Shown in pieces: positions 53,042 to 63,060 of a stretch of 64,000 bases of DNA (its first letter is position 1; every line of letters starts with the position of its first letter). The notes below the pieces were generated by a model. That model ran no database searches. It saw only the letters and a program-made list of their open reading frames with translations, and was not told the DNA's origin. This DNA comes from Aphanomyces cochlioides. Taxonomy: Eukaryota > Oomycota > Saprolegniomycetes > Saprolegniales > Verrucalvaceae. Made by a program: the position numbers and the translations under genes. The stretch is from assembly GCA_019828595.1 (NCBI GenBank), contig JAHQRK010000037.1, positions 310,001 through 374,000 of the forward strand. Reading direction: 5' to 3'.

Positions 53042-55483
53042 TCATTCAAGTTCACCGAGCGAGATGCTCTTGATGAAATGCCACAAAGGACGGTCGCGAA
53101 TAAATTCTGTTGGGAACGTCCGAAGTTGAAAAGTACTCTTCACGGCCGTCCCGTCGTCGGTTAGTTGAAAGTAGTGAATCGGACCAGACGTGTCCATGAC
53201 CGAACCGAGGACATATGCAGCCAAACATCGATTCACTGACGACGTGAGCATCAAACAACCGTCGACCGTGATGTAACCAGCCATGGCGAGACTGTACACT
53301 GTCGACTTGACCCCATCCGGGTGCTTTCCAGCGGTATACATCCTGGATTTATCCATGAATCCACCCGGATAACGAATGGCAATTCCGACAGCTACGTCTA
53401 AACTCGTGTATGGACATGTCGTGGCGGCTAGTTCGTGAGTGCGACGTTGCTTTCTTCGATACGCTTGCCACCATTGGAATGTCATCAAAGGCAGAAATAT
53501 CGCGATGGCAGCAGCATAGCCCATGTAGTAATAGACATCAAGATGAGGAGACGTACGGTAGTAAGAAAGGACCATTGGTGCGACCAGGGCAGGAGAGAGA
53601 GCGTAAGGATCGGCGCTGCGAATCGATGTCACAGCTGGCCCTTGGTGAGTTAGCGCACCAGTCGCGAGTATAATCGTCGCGAGGTACACAGCAACATACG
53701 AAAGTCGAATGCAAATGCGACAAGAGTTCAAAATATGTTTGGTCGCACTCATCGCAATGATGAAGTTGAAGCAGACAGGACCAGGAATGAAGCGTAGATC
53801 GTCCTCGTAAGTATGCAAGATCGAACCTGTCCAAGGGATTGTAGCATACAATTGACGGACCAACATGGCGATCATCATATCTCGATATTGCCAATACGTC
53901 GTGACGAGTGTGACGGCAATCGTAGTATCGACAAAACTCTTGTTGGTCACTTCGAGCGTCATGTAGTCGACAAGAAGAAAGATAAAAGACCTTCCGCTCG
54001 TCCAACTAAACTTGAAAAGCAGGAGCATGTAGCCAACCGCTGTCGCTACTCGGGATACGAAGAGCGTAGCAAGCTGCGTTCGAATGATGAAGTCAATACG
54101 AGACGTTTGACCAATCCACACAAAATTGCCGCCTTGCATATATGGCAGCATGATGGTAGTCGCGTTGGGCGTAGCATCGAGGAAACCAACACCTCGGAGC
54201 GGCAGTCGGAAACCTGTCGGCACGTTCACCCCCGCCCCAAACAGCGCTTGGTTTGGTACGGATGGAATGCCAATCACGGCAATCAAGTTTTCAAATGCGT
54301 AGCGCGCCAAGATGGAACTTGGATCGGATGGGCAATGGAATGTTTTACGTTGGATATCAATGATGGAGTAGACCACAGTTGGCATCATCGGGTGAGTACA
54401 AGACGGCGGGGTCTCGGGGGGCCCAAATGTCTTCTGCTCATCGATGATTAATGAATCGACTGTCGCCTGCGGAAGGATAATGCTGCCACATCGGTTCGTG
54501 CCAGCATTACGGTTTGTCGTACAAATTATAAATTTGGCCGATCCCAACAGGTCAGGGTAAACATGCGAGACATCCACTAGCGTCTGATGGGTTTCACTTG
54601 CATTGACCGCCTGGAGTACTCGGAGTGCAGTGTAGCCATGGACTTTATTGTCGACACGAAAATAAAGCACAAGGGACTCTTCATGATCAAAGACAGGATC
54701 GCTGATTGTAAATTTCTTGCCGACTAAGAGCGTATACCGCCCTGAGGTTGCATCCACTGCTTGGTTTGTCTTGGAGACACTCTGATGAAAGATCGCTTTC
54801 GTACTTACGACCATCAGGAATGGTGTTTGATTCACGGGGATGTCGATCTGTGACCCACGAGGCATGCTGTCGACTTGATCAATGAGACGACGCAAGAGAA
54901 CTTCGTTCTCATGGGCTGTCGTGTTGAATCCCGTGTAGAGGGAAACATCCCAAGCTGCCATCGTCGGGCCAGGGTCGATGCCAGCCATAATGCTGTACGA
55001 TGGGGAGATCAAGTTTGCCACGAGTGGTGAAATATCCATGTAAGCCCAATAAGGGACGACCAAGTAAGCGACAACTTCAATCGACATGCACATGAGCCAC
55101 CAGACGACTCGGACTATCAACTTGCAATGATCTTTTCGCTTCTGGTGCTTGGAAACCGGAACGAACGGGTCATTTGTCGCATTGTGCGAGGCGGTTCGAA
55201 ACCAACGATCCCTGTCGTTCTTTGCATTTGCAGTGGCTTGGAGGAAATGTTTTTCTGCCGAGCCAGTTGCCACGTCCTCGTTGATCGGTCCGGTCGTCTG
55301 CATGATGGCTTGTGACGTAAATTGTTTGTCACAAAAATAGGTCGCCCGTTGAGGTGAAACTACCTGCGTGTGTCTATTTACGGCCGCCTCCCTGGTTGAT
55401 AAACTTTTCACCGTCCGACCCAATGCGTAACTGACGATGACTTCGTGCTGGCTGAAGGTTTGGGTTGCATCCTTTGATCGCAA
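53042..55483 (-). CDS. large multi-pass membrane protein, oomycete-specific type
   Basis: A single uninterrupted frame of 813 residues from ATG 55483. A cytoplasmic N-terminus of about 120 residues is followed by a first membrane segment (VWWLMCMSIEVVAYLVVPYW). Then comes a large extracellular or lumenal part (about residues 150-480) with several Asn-x-Ser/Thr sites (NTTAHEN, NASETHQ, NATTIM), and about five further membrane segments, among them AVGYMLLLFKF, FVDTTIAVTLVTTYW, AVYLATIILATGAL and MGYAAAIAIFLPLM. The C-terminal 130 residues are probably cytosolic. No enzymatic motif is recognised. The protein looks like one of the large secreted-loop membrane families expanded in Saprolegniales. 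It is single-exon, unlike its neighbours. A partial copy lies next to it, on the opposite strand. Confidence 0.7.
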   Translation of the reverse strand: MRSKDATQTFSQHEVIVSYALGRTVKSLSTREAAVNRHTQVVSPQRATYFCDKQFTSQAIMQTTGPINEDVATGSAEKHFLQATANAKNDRDRWFRTASHNATNDPFVPVSKHQKRKDHCKLIVRVVWWLMCMSIEVVAYLVVPYWAYMDISPLVANLISPSYSIMAGIDPGPTMAAWDVSLYTGFNTTAHENEVLLRRLIDQVDSMPRGSQIDIPVNQTPFLMVVSTKAIFHQSVSKTNQAVDATSGRYTLLVGKKFTISDPVFDHEESLVLYFRVDNKVHGYTALRVLQAVNASETHQTLVDVSHVYPDLLGSAKFIICTTNRNAGTNRCGSIILPQATVDSLIIDEQKTFGPPETPPSCTHPMMPTVVYSIIDIQRKTFHCPSDPSSILARYAFENLIAVIGIPSVPNQALFGAGVNVPTGFRLPLRGVGFLDATPNATTIMLPYMQGGNFVWIGQTSRIDFIIRTQLATLFVSRVATAVGYMLLLFKFSWTSGRSFIFLLVDYMTLEVTNKSFVDTTIAVTLVTTYWQYRDMMIAMLVRQLYATIPWTGSILHTYEDDLRFIPGPVCFNFIIAMSATKHILNSCRICIRLSYVAVYLATIILATGALTHQGPAVTSIRSADPYALSPALVAPMVLSYYRTSPHLDVYYYMGYAAAIAIFLPLMTFQWWQAYRRKQRRTHELAATTCPYTSLDVAVGIAIRYPGGFMDKSRMYTAGKHPDGVKSTVYSLAMAGYITVDGCLMLTSSVNRCLAAYVLGSVMDTSGPIHYFQLTDDGTAVKSTFQLRTFPTEFIRDRPLWHFIKSISLGELE

Positions 55484-56014
55484 GATCTAAATAGTTTTGT
55501 AGTAGATTGGCGTCAACACGAGCGACTACCTAACGGAGAGGACAGATTCCAGAAGAGGACTGTCTGGGGGTGAATCTATAGTCATACGACGGCTGGGGCT
55601 CTCGGAAATAACTTTAACAGTGTGTGTGCTGTACAAGCAGGGGCGTACTGCCAAGGAGGTCTGCCGAGTCATTTCATCATGAGTGAGGTCATCGCTTATC
55701 TCGTTGCTCCATGTTGGACGTACACGAGCATGTCGCCACTCGTGGCCAGCTTGATCGCTCCAGCTTATCGCGTCAAGACTGTGGTCCGACGATGGCAGTT
55801 TGTGATGTTTCGCTCTACACGGGCTACAACACGACACCTCTTGAAAATGAAAACCTCTTGCGTGGCCCCTTCAACCACATTGAGACTCTGTCTTGTGGGG
55901 ATCAACTCGACATCACCGTCGAGAGAACCCCCTTCTTGATGATCATCGGTTCAATGACCGCATTTCTCCTAGGGGTTATCAAGACAAACCAAACCGCGGA
56001 TGCGACGTCTGGGC

Positions 56015-56277
56015 TGTAACCGGGCGCAGAGGATGTCAGGCGCGTGTGAACTGCGACTGAAGTGTAAGAGGGAATTAAAGTTAAAGCAACCTAAGTCTCA
56101 TTCCTGTCTTGTTTCTCGTTGGCTATCGCACAGCCTCACTAGGAGCTTCAACTTCTGTGGCCTCCCAAGGCCAGTCGTTCACACAGCAGAGCGCGGGGAA
56201 CCGCTACTGCAGGGCGTCAGGTCAATGCACAGACCGCGCCCTCATCTTATGTACCTGCCAGACATGGCACGGTTACA
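56015..56277 (-). repeat. 3' LTR of the Ty3/Gypsy element
   Basis: 263 bp, TG...CA ends, same sequence as 62520-62782 by eye. A purine-rich tract (AAGTGTGGGAGGA on the minus strand, at about 56278-56290) directly precedes it and fits a polypurine tract that primes plus-strand synthesis. Confidence 0.93.
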
Positions 56278-56427
56278 TCCTCCCACACTTAGAGCGAAAG
56301 CCCGTAAGCTTTGCAGAGATGCTTCCCTCGCTCGGGGTAATCCCTTCACAGTCCCGTCTGAACTGGGACTGGTGTGTTCCAACTATAACATTGGCTCTCG
56401 CTGAGCCAATCAGGAACATTTTCGAAA

Positions 56428-57658
56428 ATGTACGCCGACGAAGAGGTCGATTACGAGTACACGCCGCCCTCGCCCGATCTGGGCAGTCGCGAGCAAAGCG
56501 CAGCGCCAGCGCAGGGGCGCACCAAATACTATGAGAACCTTTGGATCCGTGAGGGCCAAACTCGACTTGGCGGTGGTGTCCACGCGCGATGTCAGGCATC
56601 CGACACAGGATGCGATCTGACCTTTGATCAAATGCCAAGCTTCACAGCCTCTCGCAGTGGCACGCCCGATTCGGGCAAGTTTCGAGATTTGTTGGCGCAA
56701 TTGCCTTCTCGCCTGCGCCGCGATTCTAAAAGTGATTTTGCGGCGGGGGTTGCCTTTGCAGTGACTTTGAGGGAAACATGCAACCCCGTCATCGTCGATA
56801 TGGCCGAATGGCCTTCGATCCGAACAGACCAGCGCCGCTTTGGTGGTATGCGCGCGTTTGTTCCTGTTTCTCCCTTGCGGCACGAAACTAAATTTGAGTA
56901 CGTGGCCATCTGGGCAACTGATTGCTGGCGCGTATTTCGCTCGACACCACGACGTGGCCCCACAACTACGCTAAGTTTCAAGAGCGTGTTGTTAATTTTG
57001 CGCGTGAGCGCCATGGCTTGAAGGTACGCCTCGCTGCCGAGACCGTCGGAGCGATCGCTGTCGCGTACCAAAAGCTGAGAGTAGTCTATGTGAGTCTGGA
57101 CCAAGGTCCGCTTCTCTCACCCATGTGTTCGTAGGAGCCGCCTCCGAATTTTGCGCCAGGAGGCGATACTCGCGGCCGTGTTGGCCCCAGCGCTGCGCGA
57201 CTATCCGCGCGCCGTCATTGCGCCCCTCGTTCTCGCTCGACCGAGCCTGAGGCGAAACGTTCGCGCCGAGAGGCGGGGCGTAGTCCAAGTCGGGACCGCC
57301 CGCGATATGCGCTGGACGAAGATTTGTACCAGCTGCGTGATGAAGTTCGGAGTTTGAAGGTCGGCTTCAGGACCTTCAAGACGAGCTCCAGACTGAGCGC
57401 GAGAAGCGTCGCGACTTGCAATCGCGCTTCGAGAAGATGTCGAAGCTCTGCGAGCAACACGCGGCGACCGCCGAGGGCTTGAAGAACTGGGCCCGCGATG
57501 GATGCTCATCGCGAATGTTTTTACCAGAAGAGCTCGGAGCTCGAGCTACTTGTTGAGCGTCTCGCGAAGGAGAGAGATCGTGTGGACGCGCATCTTCAAG
57601 CGCTCTACTCGAAGATCCGACAGGACTACGTTCCGTTTGAGGAACTGAAGAAGGGGTA
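56428..57658 (+). pseudogene. antisense coiled-coil gene between pol and 3' LTR of the retrotransposon
   Basis: Opposite to gag-pol. ATG 56428 (MYADEEVDYEYTPPSPDLGS) begins an acidic, Pro-rich N-terminus, then a globular part (GKFRDLLAQLPSRLRRDSKS, then NPVIVDMAEWPSIRTDQRRF). A +1 shift near 56,920 is followed by YAKFQERVVNFARERHGLKV. A good GTGAGT-to-TCGTAG intron candidate lies at 57089-57134. Next is an Arg/Ser-rich linker and a coiled coil (DLYQLRDEVRSLK, then LQDELQTEREKRRDLQSRFE, then SSELELLVERLAKERDRVDA) with two more single-base shifts, ending TAA at 57658. The frame overlaps the C-terminal end of integrase antisense by about 280 nt. Such extra antisense ORFs are known in some plant Ty3/Gypsy lineages; function unknown. 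Confidence 0.6.
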
Positions 57659-58779
57659 ATTGCGTCCTGAGGTATGTGTCTCTTGAGCTTGCCCGTGTAG
57701 ATGACGGGATGGATGTCCCAGTCATCGGGCAGTTCGAGCTCGTAGTCCACTGGACTAATAACTTTTCGAATAGGGAATGGCCCCAACCAAGGGCAGCGAA
57801 GCTTCGAAGGGCCGCTAGGTCCTTTCACGACCGACCGATGCACGTAGACTAGGTCGCTAACCGAATACACATTTGTATTTCCTCGGTTGTGTTTGTTGGC
57901 CTGACGGGCCTGTTTCGCTTGAGCACTGGCGATATTCTCGCGTAGGCGCAGTAACAATGATTCGCGTGACGACGCGAAATGTTCGACAGAAGCGGCTGTC
58001 CGCCGCGGAACGTCATCGGAGATTCCTCCCACACTTAAAACAGGACGGTCCACGTCCGTGGGAAGCCGCGGGTGCTTCAAATGCACCGCGTAGAAGGGCG
58101 TAAAGCCCGTTGACGCATGAACAGACGTGTTGTAAGCAAAACACGCTGTTGGCAACATGGAACTCCATGTTTTCGGCCTAGACAAGGCATAGCTTCGAAG
58201 GATGTCTTCGAGAACGCGATTCGCGCGTTCGGTCTGACCATCAGACTCAGGATGGTCCGAGCTGGACATGTTTAACGTCGTCCCGCAGAGCGCGAACAGC
58301 GCTCGCCAAAAATGAGACGTAAACCGAGGGTCTCGATCCGAGACGATACTGGACGGGAGTCCAAAATGACAATAGACGTTGTCAAAGAAAAGGCGAGCTG
58401 ACTGCTCCGCCGTAACGGATGCCTTAACAGGCAGCGCGATCAGGTACTTGGATGCGCGATCGACAAGGGTGAAGATACCCGTATTGCCCGACTTGTCACT
58501 GGGCAAGCCAAAAATGAAGTCCATGCTGACGGACTCCCACAGTTCCAGTGGGACGTCGAGGCTCTGTAGCGGAGCCTGTGAGTGTGGGGCGGCCTTGACG
58601 GCCTGACATACGCCACACGATGCGATAAAACGTGCCACCGCCTTATACAGGCGAGGCCACCAAAATGAACGGGCGACGGACAGATATGTCTTCTCGCGGC
58701 CAAAATGGCCGCCGCTCGGGGTGTCGTGAAATTCGCGCACGGAGGGTCGGGTCGCACGGCACAGCCACTCGTGGGGCAT
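57376..58779 (-). CDS. integrase part of pol
   Basis: 467 residues in a frame different from RT, the shift being near 58,780. It shows the His-His-Cys-Cys zinc site (EFHDTPSGGHFGREK, then SCGVCQ) and the DDE core: SMDFIFGLPSD, SDRDPRFTSHF and DGQTERANRVLED. The C-terminal SH3-like part reads VYVHRSVVKGP and GPFPIRKVISPVDYELEL, then HPVIYTGKLKRH. No chromodomain is evident. Beyond about 57,660 the frame is Ser/Pro/Arg-rich and overlaps the antisense gene, so that end may not be translated. The enzyme inserts the cDNA into host chromosomes. Confidence 0.88.
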   Translation of the reverse strand: MPHEWLCRATRPSVREFHDTPSGGHFGREKTYLSVARSFWWPRLYKAVARFIASCGVCQAVKAAPHSQAPLQSLDVPLELWESVSMDFIFGLPSDKSGNTGIFTLVDRASKYLIALPVKASVTAEQSARLFFDNVYCHFGLPSSIVSDRDPRFTSHFWRALFALCGTTLNMSSSDHPESDGQTERANRVLEDILRSYALSRPKTWSSMLPTACFAYNTSVHASTGFTPFYAVHLKHPRLPTDVDRPVLSVGGISDDVPRRTAASVEHFASSRESLLLRLRENIASAQAKQARQANKHNRGNTNVYSVSDLVYVHRSVVKGPSGPSKLRCPWLGPFPIRKVISPVDYELELPDDWDIHPVIYTGKLKRHIPQDAITPSSVPQTERSPVGSSSRALEDARPHDLSPSRDAQQVARAPSSSGKNIRDEHPSRAQFFKPSAVAACCSQSFDIFSKRDCKSRRFSRSVWSSS

Positions 58780-61279
58780 CCCCCGGAGTGACTGAATACC
58801 ACAACAAATCGTCGTGGAAAGTGAAACGTCCGATCTGGACTACCTTGGTGGAGAGTGATTTGCCAGCGGTAATGGCATCTATCGTCCGGCGAAGTGCGGG
58901 ATCGAGGCTATACGATCCTCGAATGCGATCAAACAAGTCCGAACGGACTTCGGATATGGCAGACAGGCAGGGAGGTTCCTCCTCCGCTGGACGGCGCGAC
59001 AGCGCGTCTGCAATGACGTTGGTACGACCTGGTTTGTACTCAACAGTCATGTTGTATTCCGCGAAAAACGCGAGCCACCTGGCCATCCGATCAGAGATAT
59101 GCGGCGAGTTCACAGCAGTCCGCAAGGACGCGTGATCCGTGTATACCGTAAACGGCTTCGAGCCGAGAAGGTAGATGCGGAATTTGACCAAGGCGTATTT
59201 CATCGCCAGTAATTCGAGGTCATGGACCGGATAGTTGCGCTCAGAAGCGCGCAGCTGCCGTGACTGATAGGAGACGGGTCGGTCACGACCCTCGTCATCC
59301 TTTTGCATGAGGCAGCAACCTATTGCTCGCACAGATGCATCACAGACGACCGAGAATGGTCGATTGAAGTCAGGCAACGCCAGGATCGGCGCTTGCGTGA
59401 GGCTGGCCTTGATGCCGTCAAAAGCCTCTTGACATTCTTGTGTCCAATCCCACTGGACATCCTTCATTAGTAGCCGCGTCAGCGGCGTTGCGATGTCGGC
59501 AAAGTTCTTTGAAAACTTGTGTAGGTAGGTCGCAAGACCAAGCCAGCTGCGGAGCTCTGTCACAGTGGCCGGGACAGGCCAAGTTGTGATCGTGGTGACT
59601 TTGGCCGGGTCTGGCCGACATCCATTGATACCAACGTACTCCCCGAGTACGGGTATTTCTTCAACGCCGAACATACACTTCTGTAAGTTGGCATACAATC
59701 CTGCGTCTCGCAGCGTCTGAAAGACCTGCCGCAGGTGTCCAAAATGGACTTGCACGTCGGTGCGATTCTTGTCTGCACGGCTGTGCACGTATATGTCGTC
59801 GAAGTACGACGGATCAAAGTCGCGCAGCGGGCGCAACTTTTGCGTGACCATTCGGTTGAAGGTCGCTCGGGCATTAGCGAGCCCTTGTGGCATCACCAGC
59901 CACTCCCACAGCATGCCCGATGGCGTCGAGCCACCCATGCTGTCAATGATGACATCTTTCCTGGGAATCGGCGTTTGCGCCGGGATGGTGGCTGCGTTCA
60001 GCTTGTTATAAGCATGAACGATTCGCCAAGAGCCGCTAGGCTTCTTGACGCAGAAGGTCGGACTCGAGTGTGGCGACGTACTCTCCCGTACGTGCCCCGC
60101 CTTCTTGCGTGCGGCGAAAAATGAGTCGATGAACTCGACTTGCTCACGTGGTAGTGGCCACTGTCGAGTGACACACCACTTTGTCTCTGGCGTCAGGTCA
60201 ATCTCATGACGCACGCCCTTGTCCTTGGGCAGTCTCGCGGGAACTTCCTCCGGGAAGATATCCTCGTATTCCTTCACGAGGGGGTAAAACGGGCTCGTTC
60301 GGAGCCTATCCCAAACGCGAGAGTGTGCTGGCGGTGTCTCGCCAGCTACGTCCGGATCCTCCGCGGACGTCGTGTAGAGGTCAATCTCATCAACACTCTG
60401 TATCACTGCGATACTGGTGATGCGCTGGGAGCGCAGAGCACTTCTAAACTCGGCAAAGCTCATCTCTTCGAGCTTGCATATTTCTTCAGCTGTCTTCGGC
60501 AGCTCAGTCAAGTCGCAATGCGACAAAATGACATCTTCAACAAAGACGCGCCCAGACACGGGCAGCGTCGGTATAGGACTGCGCTCCAACGCATCCTCTT
60601 CAACAATCACGTCTCCGTGCACGCGGTCCGTCAGTGCACTCGCGAAGGAGACTTTAAGCCCGGTCCGTTGGGCATTACTCTTGTACACAGGCAACCCAGT
60701 CCGTCGGGTGTTTGCCCAAGTGTTGTTGAAGGCCTGACGGCCGATATCTTCCTTGGAAGACATAGGACCGCCCTGGCGTGTCGACTTTCCCGTAGCCGGG
60801 AGCTGACGCAGCGTAGCAAACTGCTCATCGCCAGCTGGCGAGGGGATGGGCTCATTACTCTCCATACCCATATGGCTTTTGAGAAAGTCGGGGCCGACCT
60901 CGTGAATGGTCTTGGCCCGCCAGTTTATGCAGGGCTGGTGTTTCTCCAACCAGCCCATGCCTAGGATGAGGTCCCAGTGCTCATCTAGGTCTATAACGAA
61001 GTAGTCTTCCAGACTACTGAACGTGCCAACCTGTGTTAACAGGCGCACTGATCTCTTGGGTGCGGTCACCACCGACCCATCACCCAACTTGACGCGCACA
61101 GTCTCAGTCAGAGACGTGCCGCTGTCGACCTCGGCATAGAGGCTCGCATTCTCTTCGAGCGTCTGTCGACGGGCAAAATTCTTCGACGCTCCACAGTCGA
61201 TTAAGACTCGGAGCTTTCGGAGAAGCCCTCCACGGGCATCTCGACATGCAGCATCGTAGTATGCTGTCCCAGTTGACAC
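58643..61279 (-). CDS. protease, reverse transcriptase and RNase H part of pol
   Basis: 878 residues. Protease: RVLIDCGASKNFARR near residue 25. Reverse transcriptase: KKPSGSWRIVHAYNKLNAAT, then PSYFDDIYVHSRADK, which contains the catalytic Asp-Asp. RNase H: FSVVCDASVRAIGCCLMQKD and NYPVHDLELLAMKYALVKF, then FTVYTDHASLRTAV. The frame runs on at 58,780 into a short out-of-frame end, so pol depends on the shift to integrase. Synthesises the element's cDNA. Confidence 0.92.
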   Translation of the reverse strand: MSTGTAYYDAACRDARGGLLRKLRVLIDCGASKNFARRQTLEENASLYAEVDSGTSLTETVRVKLGDGSVVTAPKRSVRLLTQVGTFSSLEDYFVIDLDEHWDLILGMGWLEKHQPCINWRAKTIHEVGPDFLKSHMGMESNEPIPSPAGDEQFATLRQLPATGKSTRQGGPMSSKEDIGRQAFNNTWANTRRTGLPVYKSNAQRTGLKVSFASALTDRVHGDVIVEEDALERSPIPTLPVSGRVFVEDVILSHCDLTELPKTAEEICKLEEMSFAEFRSALRSQRITSIAVIQSVDEIDLYTTSAEDPDVAGETPPAHSRVWDRLRTSPFYPLVKEYEDIFPEEVPARLPKDKGVRHEIDLTPETKWCVTRQWPLPREQVEFIDSFFAARKKAGHVRESTSPHSSPTFCVKKPSGSWRIVHAYNKLNAATIPAQTPIPRKDVIIDSMGGSTPSGMLWEWLVMPQGLANARATFNRMVTQKLRPLRDFDPSYFDDIYVHSRADKNRTDVQVHFGHLRQVFQTLRDAGLYANLQKCMFGVEEIPVLGEYVGINGCRPDPAKVTTITTWPVPATVTELRSWLGLATYLHKFSKNFADIATPLTRLLMKDVQWDWTQECQEAFDGIKASLTQAPILALPDFNRPFSVVCDASVRAIGCCLMQKDDEGRDRPVSYQSRQLRASERNYPVHDLELLAMKYALVKFRIYLLGSKPFTVYTDHASLRTAVNSPHISDRMARWLAFFAEYNMTVEYKPGRTNVIADALSRRPAEEEPPCLSAISEVRSDLFDRIRGSYSLDPALRRTIDAITAGKSLSTKVVQIGRFTFHDDLLWYSVTPGDAPRVAVPCDPTLRARISRHPERRPFWPREDISVRRPFILVASPV

Positions 61280-61336
61280 AGTAATGTGTCAAAGGCTAGG
61301 TTCTGACGAACAGGCGGTATGCCGGAACGCTCTTCA

Positions 61337-62489
61337 TCAGAGCCTAGAGAACTCCCAGTAGGCGCGGGGCGACCTACTGGGAGTTCTCTTTCCCCTGGCG
61401 ATGGCCTTAGCCACGCCCACGCCCACGATAGGCGCCACCGCGCGAGCGGTGTGGGAGTAATTCGGGTTCTTCCTCGCCTGCGAAGGCTGAGGGCATTTTC
61501 TTGCGAAGTGGCCAGTCTGGTCACAATTGAAACAGCGGCGCTCTTCACCAGAGGACGCTTCCATTCGCGAGATCTCCATGTCTGCTGAGACATCGGGGGA
61601 TCCGCCGGAAGAGCGCGCCAAACCGCGCGAATGTTCCGTGTTCAGCGCGATGCTGATTGCCTCATTGAACCTCTGAGGCTGCAAACGGAAAAGCTCGTCA
61701 CGAGCTGGGCCTTGATTCAGGCCGTACATAAAGACCGAGACTCGACCGATCTCGTCGATCTTGTAGGAGTTCTCGAAGGACCCGAGGATGGAACGAAGTT
61801 CGTTCACAAACTCCTGAATAGTCCCCTTGCCTTGAACTTTGCGCGATAGCGCATTTCGACGTTCGAGTGAACGTACTGCTCTTTGAGTTGTTCAATCAAG
61901 GATTCGAACGTGGGGAAAGCCTCGTCGTCCAACATGTGAACGTTGTAGGCCCAGTCCCGGGCCCGTCCTTGTATGCTGGATAGCGCGAAAGCAACGTGCA
62001 GTGTCTCGTTCGTTACGAGCTGGGCGCGAAGGGCGAGTTTCACTTCGGAAACCCAGCGGAACAGGTGGCACCGCCATATTTTGACACTTCGAGCTTCAGA
62101 GGTCGGTCGCGCGACACTCTGGAGTCGATGAAGATGTCGTCAATTCCCGGTGAGGGGTTTTCGGGTCGTCTGGCTTGGCCAGCCAGGTCCCTGTTGGACT
62201 TTTCAAGGCTGGCGATCTTTGCCGTGGCCTTCAACAGGTCTGCTTCATAGAGCAACGCCGCCTCTTCTTGAGTGCGTTGCGCAGCGGCATGGGCCGCTGA
62301 CTGCGCGGTTGCTTCGCCATGCAGGCGGAAGATCTCAATGACTATGATCTGGTATTGAGGGTTTACCCCACTGAACAATCCCCGAACAATGTTCTCGGGG
62401 ATCAAGCGAAGCAGCTCGGTCAGAGTAGCTTGCTGTTCGGGTGAGAAGTGGGAAACGTCGATCGTCGACGTTGCGGGCGCAGCGTCCAT
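61337..62489 (-). pseudogene. Gag, split over three frames
   Basis: ATG 62489 (MDAAPATSTIDVSHFSPEQQ) with a helical N-terminus. A shift at about 62,042 leads to the capsid-like domain (ALSSIQGRARDWAYNVHMLD, then FPTFESLIEQLKEQYVHSNV). A second shift near 61,845 leads to TIQEFVNELRSILGSF and the nucleocapsid zinc knuckle (CFNCDQTGHFARKC). The C-terminus is basic. The two shifts fall at ordinary codons, not at a classic slippery heptamer, which argues against programmed frameshifting and for mutation or assembly error. Confidence 0.82.
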
Positions 62490-62499
62490 GGTCCTGGAC

Positions 62500-62519
62500 G
62501 AACTAGAGTGCTACCCAGG
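62500..62519 (-). other. putative primer-binding site
   Basis: On the minus strand the 5' LTR ends GGTTACA, and two bases later TGGGTAGCACTCTAG follows. The TGG start fits pairing with a tRNA 3' CCA end. Which tRNA is used cannot be told here. Confidence 0.45.
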
Positions 62520-62782
62520 TGTAACCGGGCGCAGAGGATGTCAGGCGCGTGTGAACTGCGACTGAAGTGTAAGAGGGAATTAAAGTTAAAGCAACCTAAG
62601 TCTCATTCCTGTCTTGTTTCTCGTTGGCTATCGCACAGCCTCACTAGGAGCTTCAACTTCTGTGGCCTCCCAAGGCCAGTCGTTCACACAGCAGAGCGCG
62701 GGGAACCGCTACTGCAGGGCGTCAGGTCAATGCACAGACCGCGCCCTCATCTTATGTACCTGCCAGACATGGCACGGTTACA
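62520..62782 (-). repeat. 5' LTR of the Ty3/Gypsy element
   Basis: 263 bp, no difference from the 3' LTR noticed, which implies insertion too recent for LTR divergence (or gene conversion). Confidence 0.93.
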
Positions 62783-63060
62783 TGGGCGGTACACGCTCTT
62801 GGTACTAGTGACGTATTTCTCGACAATTTACTGAATATACATCGCTTTTCACTTTCGCCGTCAGTCCTCGGGACCAGGAAGAGATTTTCCGTTGGTAGCA
62901 TCAGCAATGGAAGGTCAAGGTAGGCAGACTTGCTCAGTTGTGCTAAATTGGCCAAGTGGATAATTCCCACGTTGATCCAATCTATTTTTAATTTCCAATG
63001 GAATTTTGAAGGATTTTCCATAAAATTTGATCCAATCGTTTCCCAACGTGGAGCAACAAC

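Larger units (their letters stand above)
56010..62787 (-). mobile_element. Ty3/Gypsy LTR retrotransposon with 5-bp target duplication, very young
   Basis: Two 263-bp LTRs (56015-56277 and 62520-62782), which look identical by eye, begin TGTAACCGGGC and end GGTTACA. TGGGC flanks both sides (56010-56014 and 62783-62787). Read on the minus strand the order is LTR, gag, protease, RT, RNase H, integrase, LTR, which defines Ty3/Gypsy. The element is 6,768 bp without the target duplications and interrupts a partial duplicate gene. gag and pol carry several frameshifts despite the identical LTRs. Confidence 0.93.
55622..62835 (+). pseudogene. partial duplicate of the adjacent membrane-protein gene, split by a retrotransposon
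   Basis: 55622-56014 encodes a diverged copy of residues about 130-245 of the 53,042-55,483 protein: MSEVIAYLVAPCWTYTSMSP, then (shifted near 55,770) CGPTMAVCDVSLYTGYNTTP and FLLGVIKTNQTADATSG. The next residues of the parent (GRYTLLV) reappear at 62,783-62,805 beyond the Ty3/Gypsy element, followed by a quick stop at 62835. The copy has opposite orientation to its parent, lacks most of the protein and carries a frameshift, so it is a pseudogene that arose by inverted duplication before the retrotransposon inserted. Confidence 0.82.

Noticed and set aside
60206..60964. 252-residue plus-strand frame within pol
   Set aside because: Antisense to the reverse-transcriptase frame with no domain of its own; the GC-rich coding strand creates open antisense frames.
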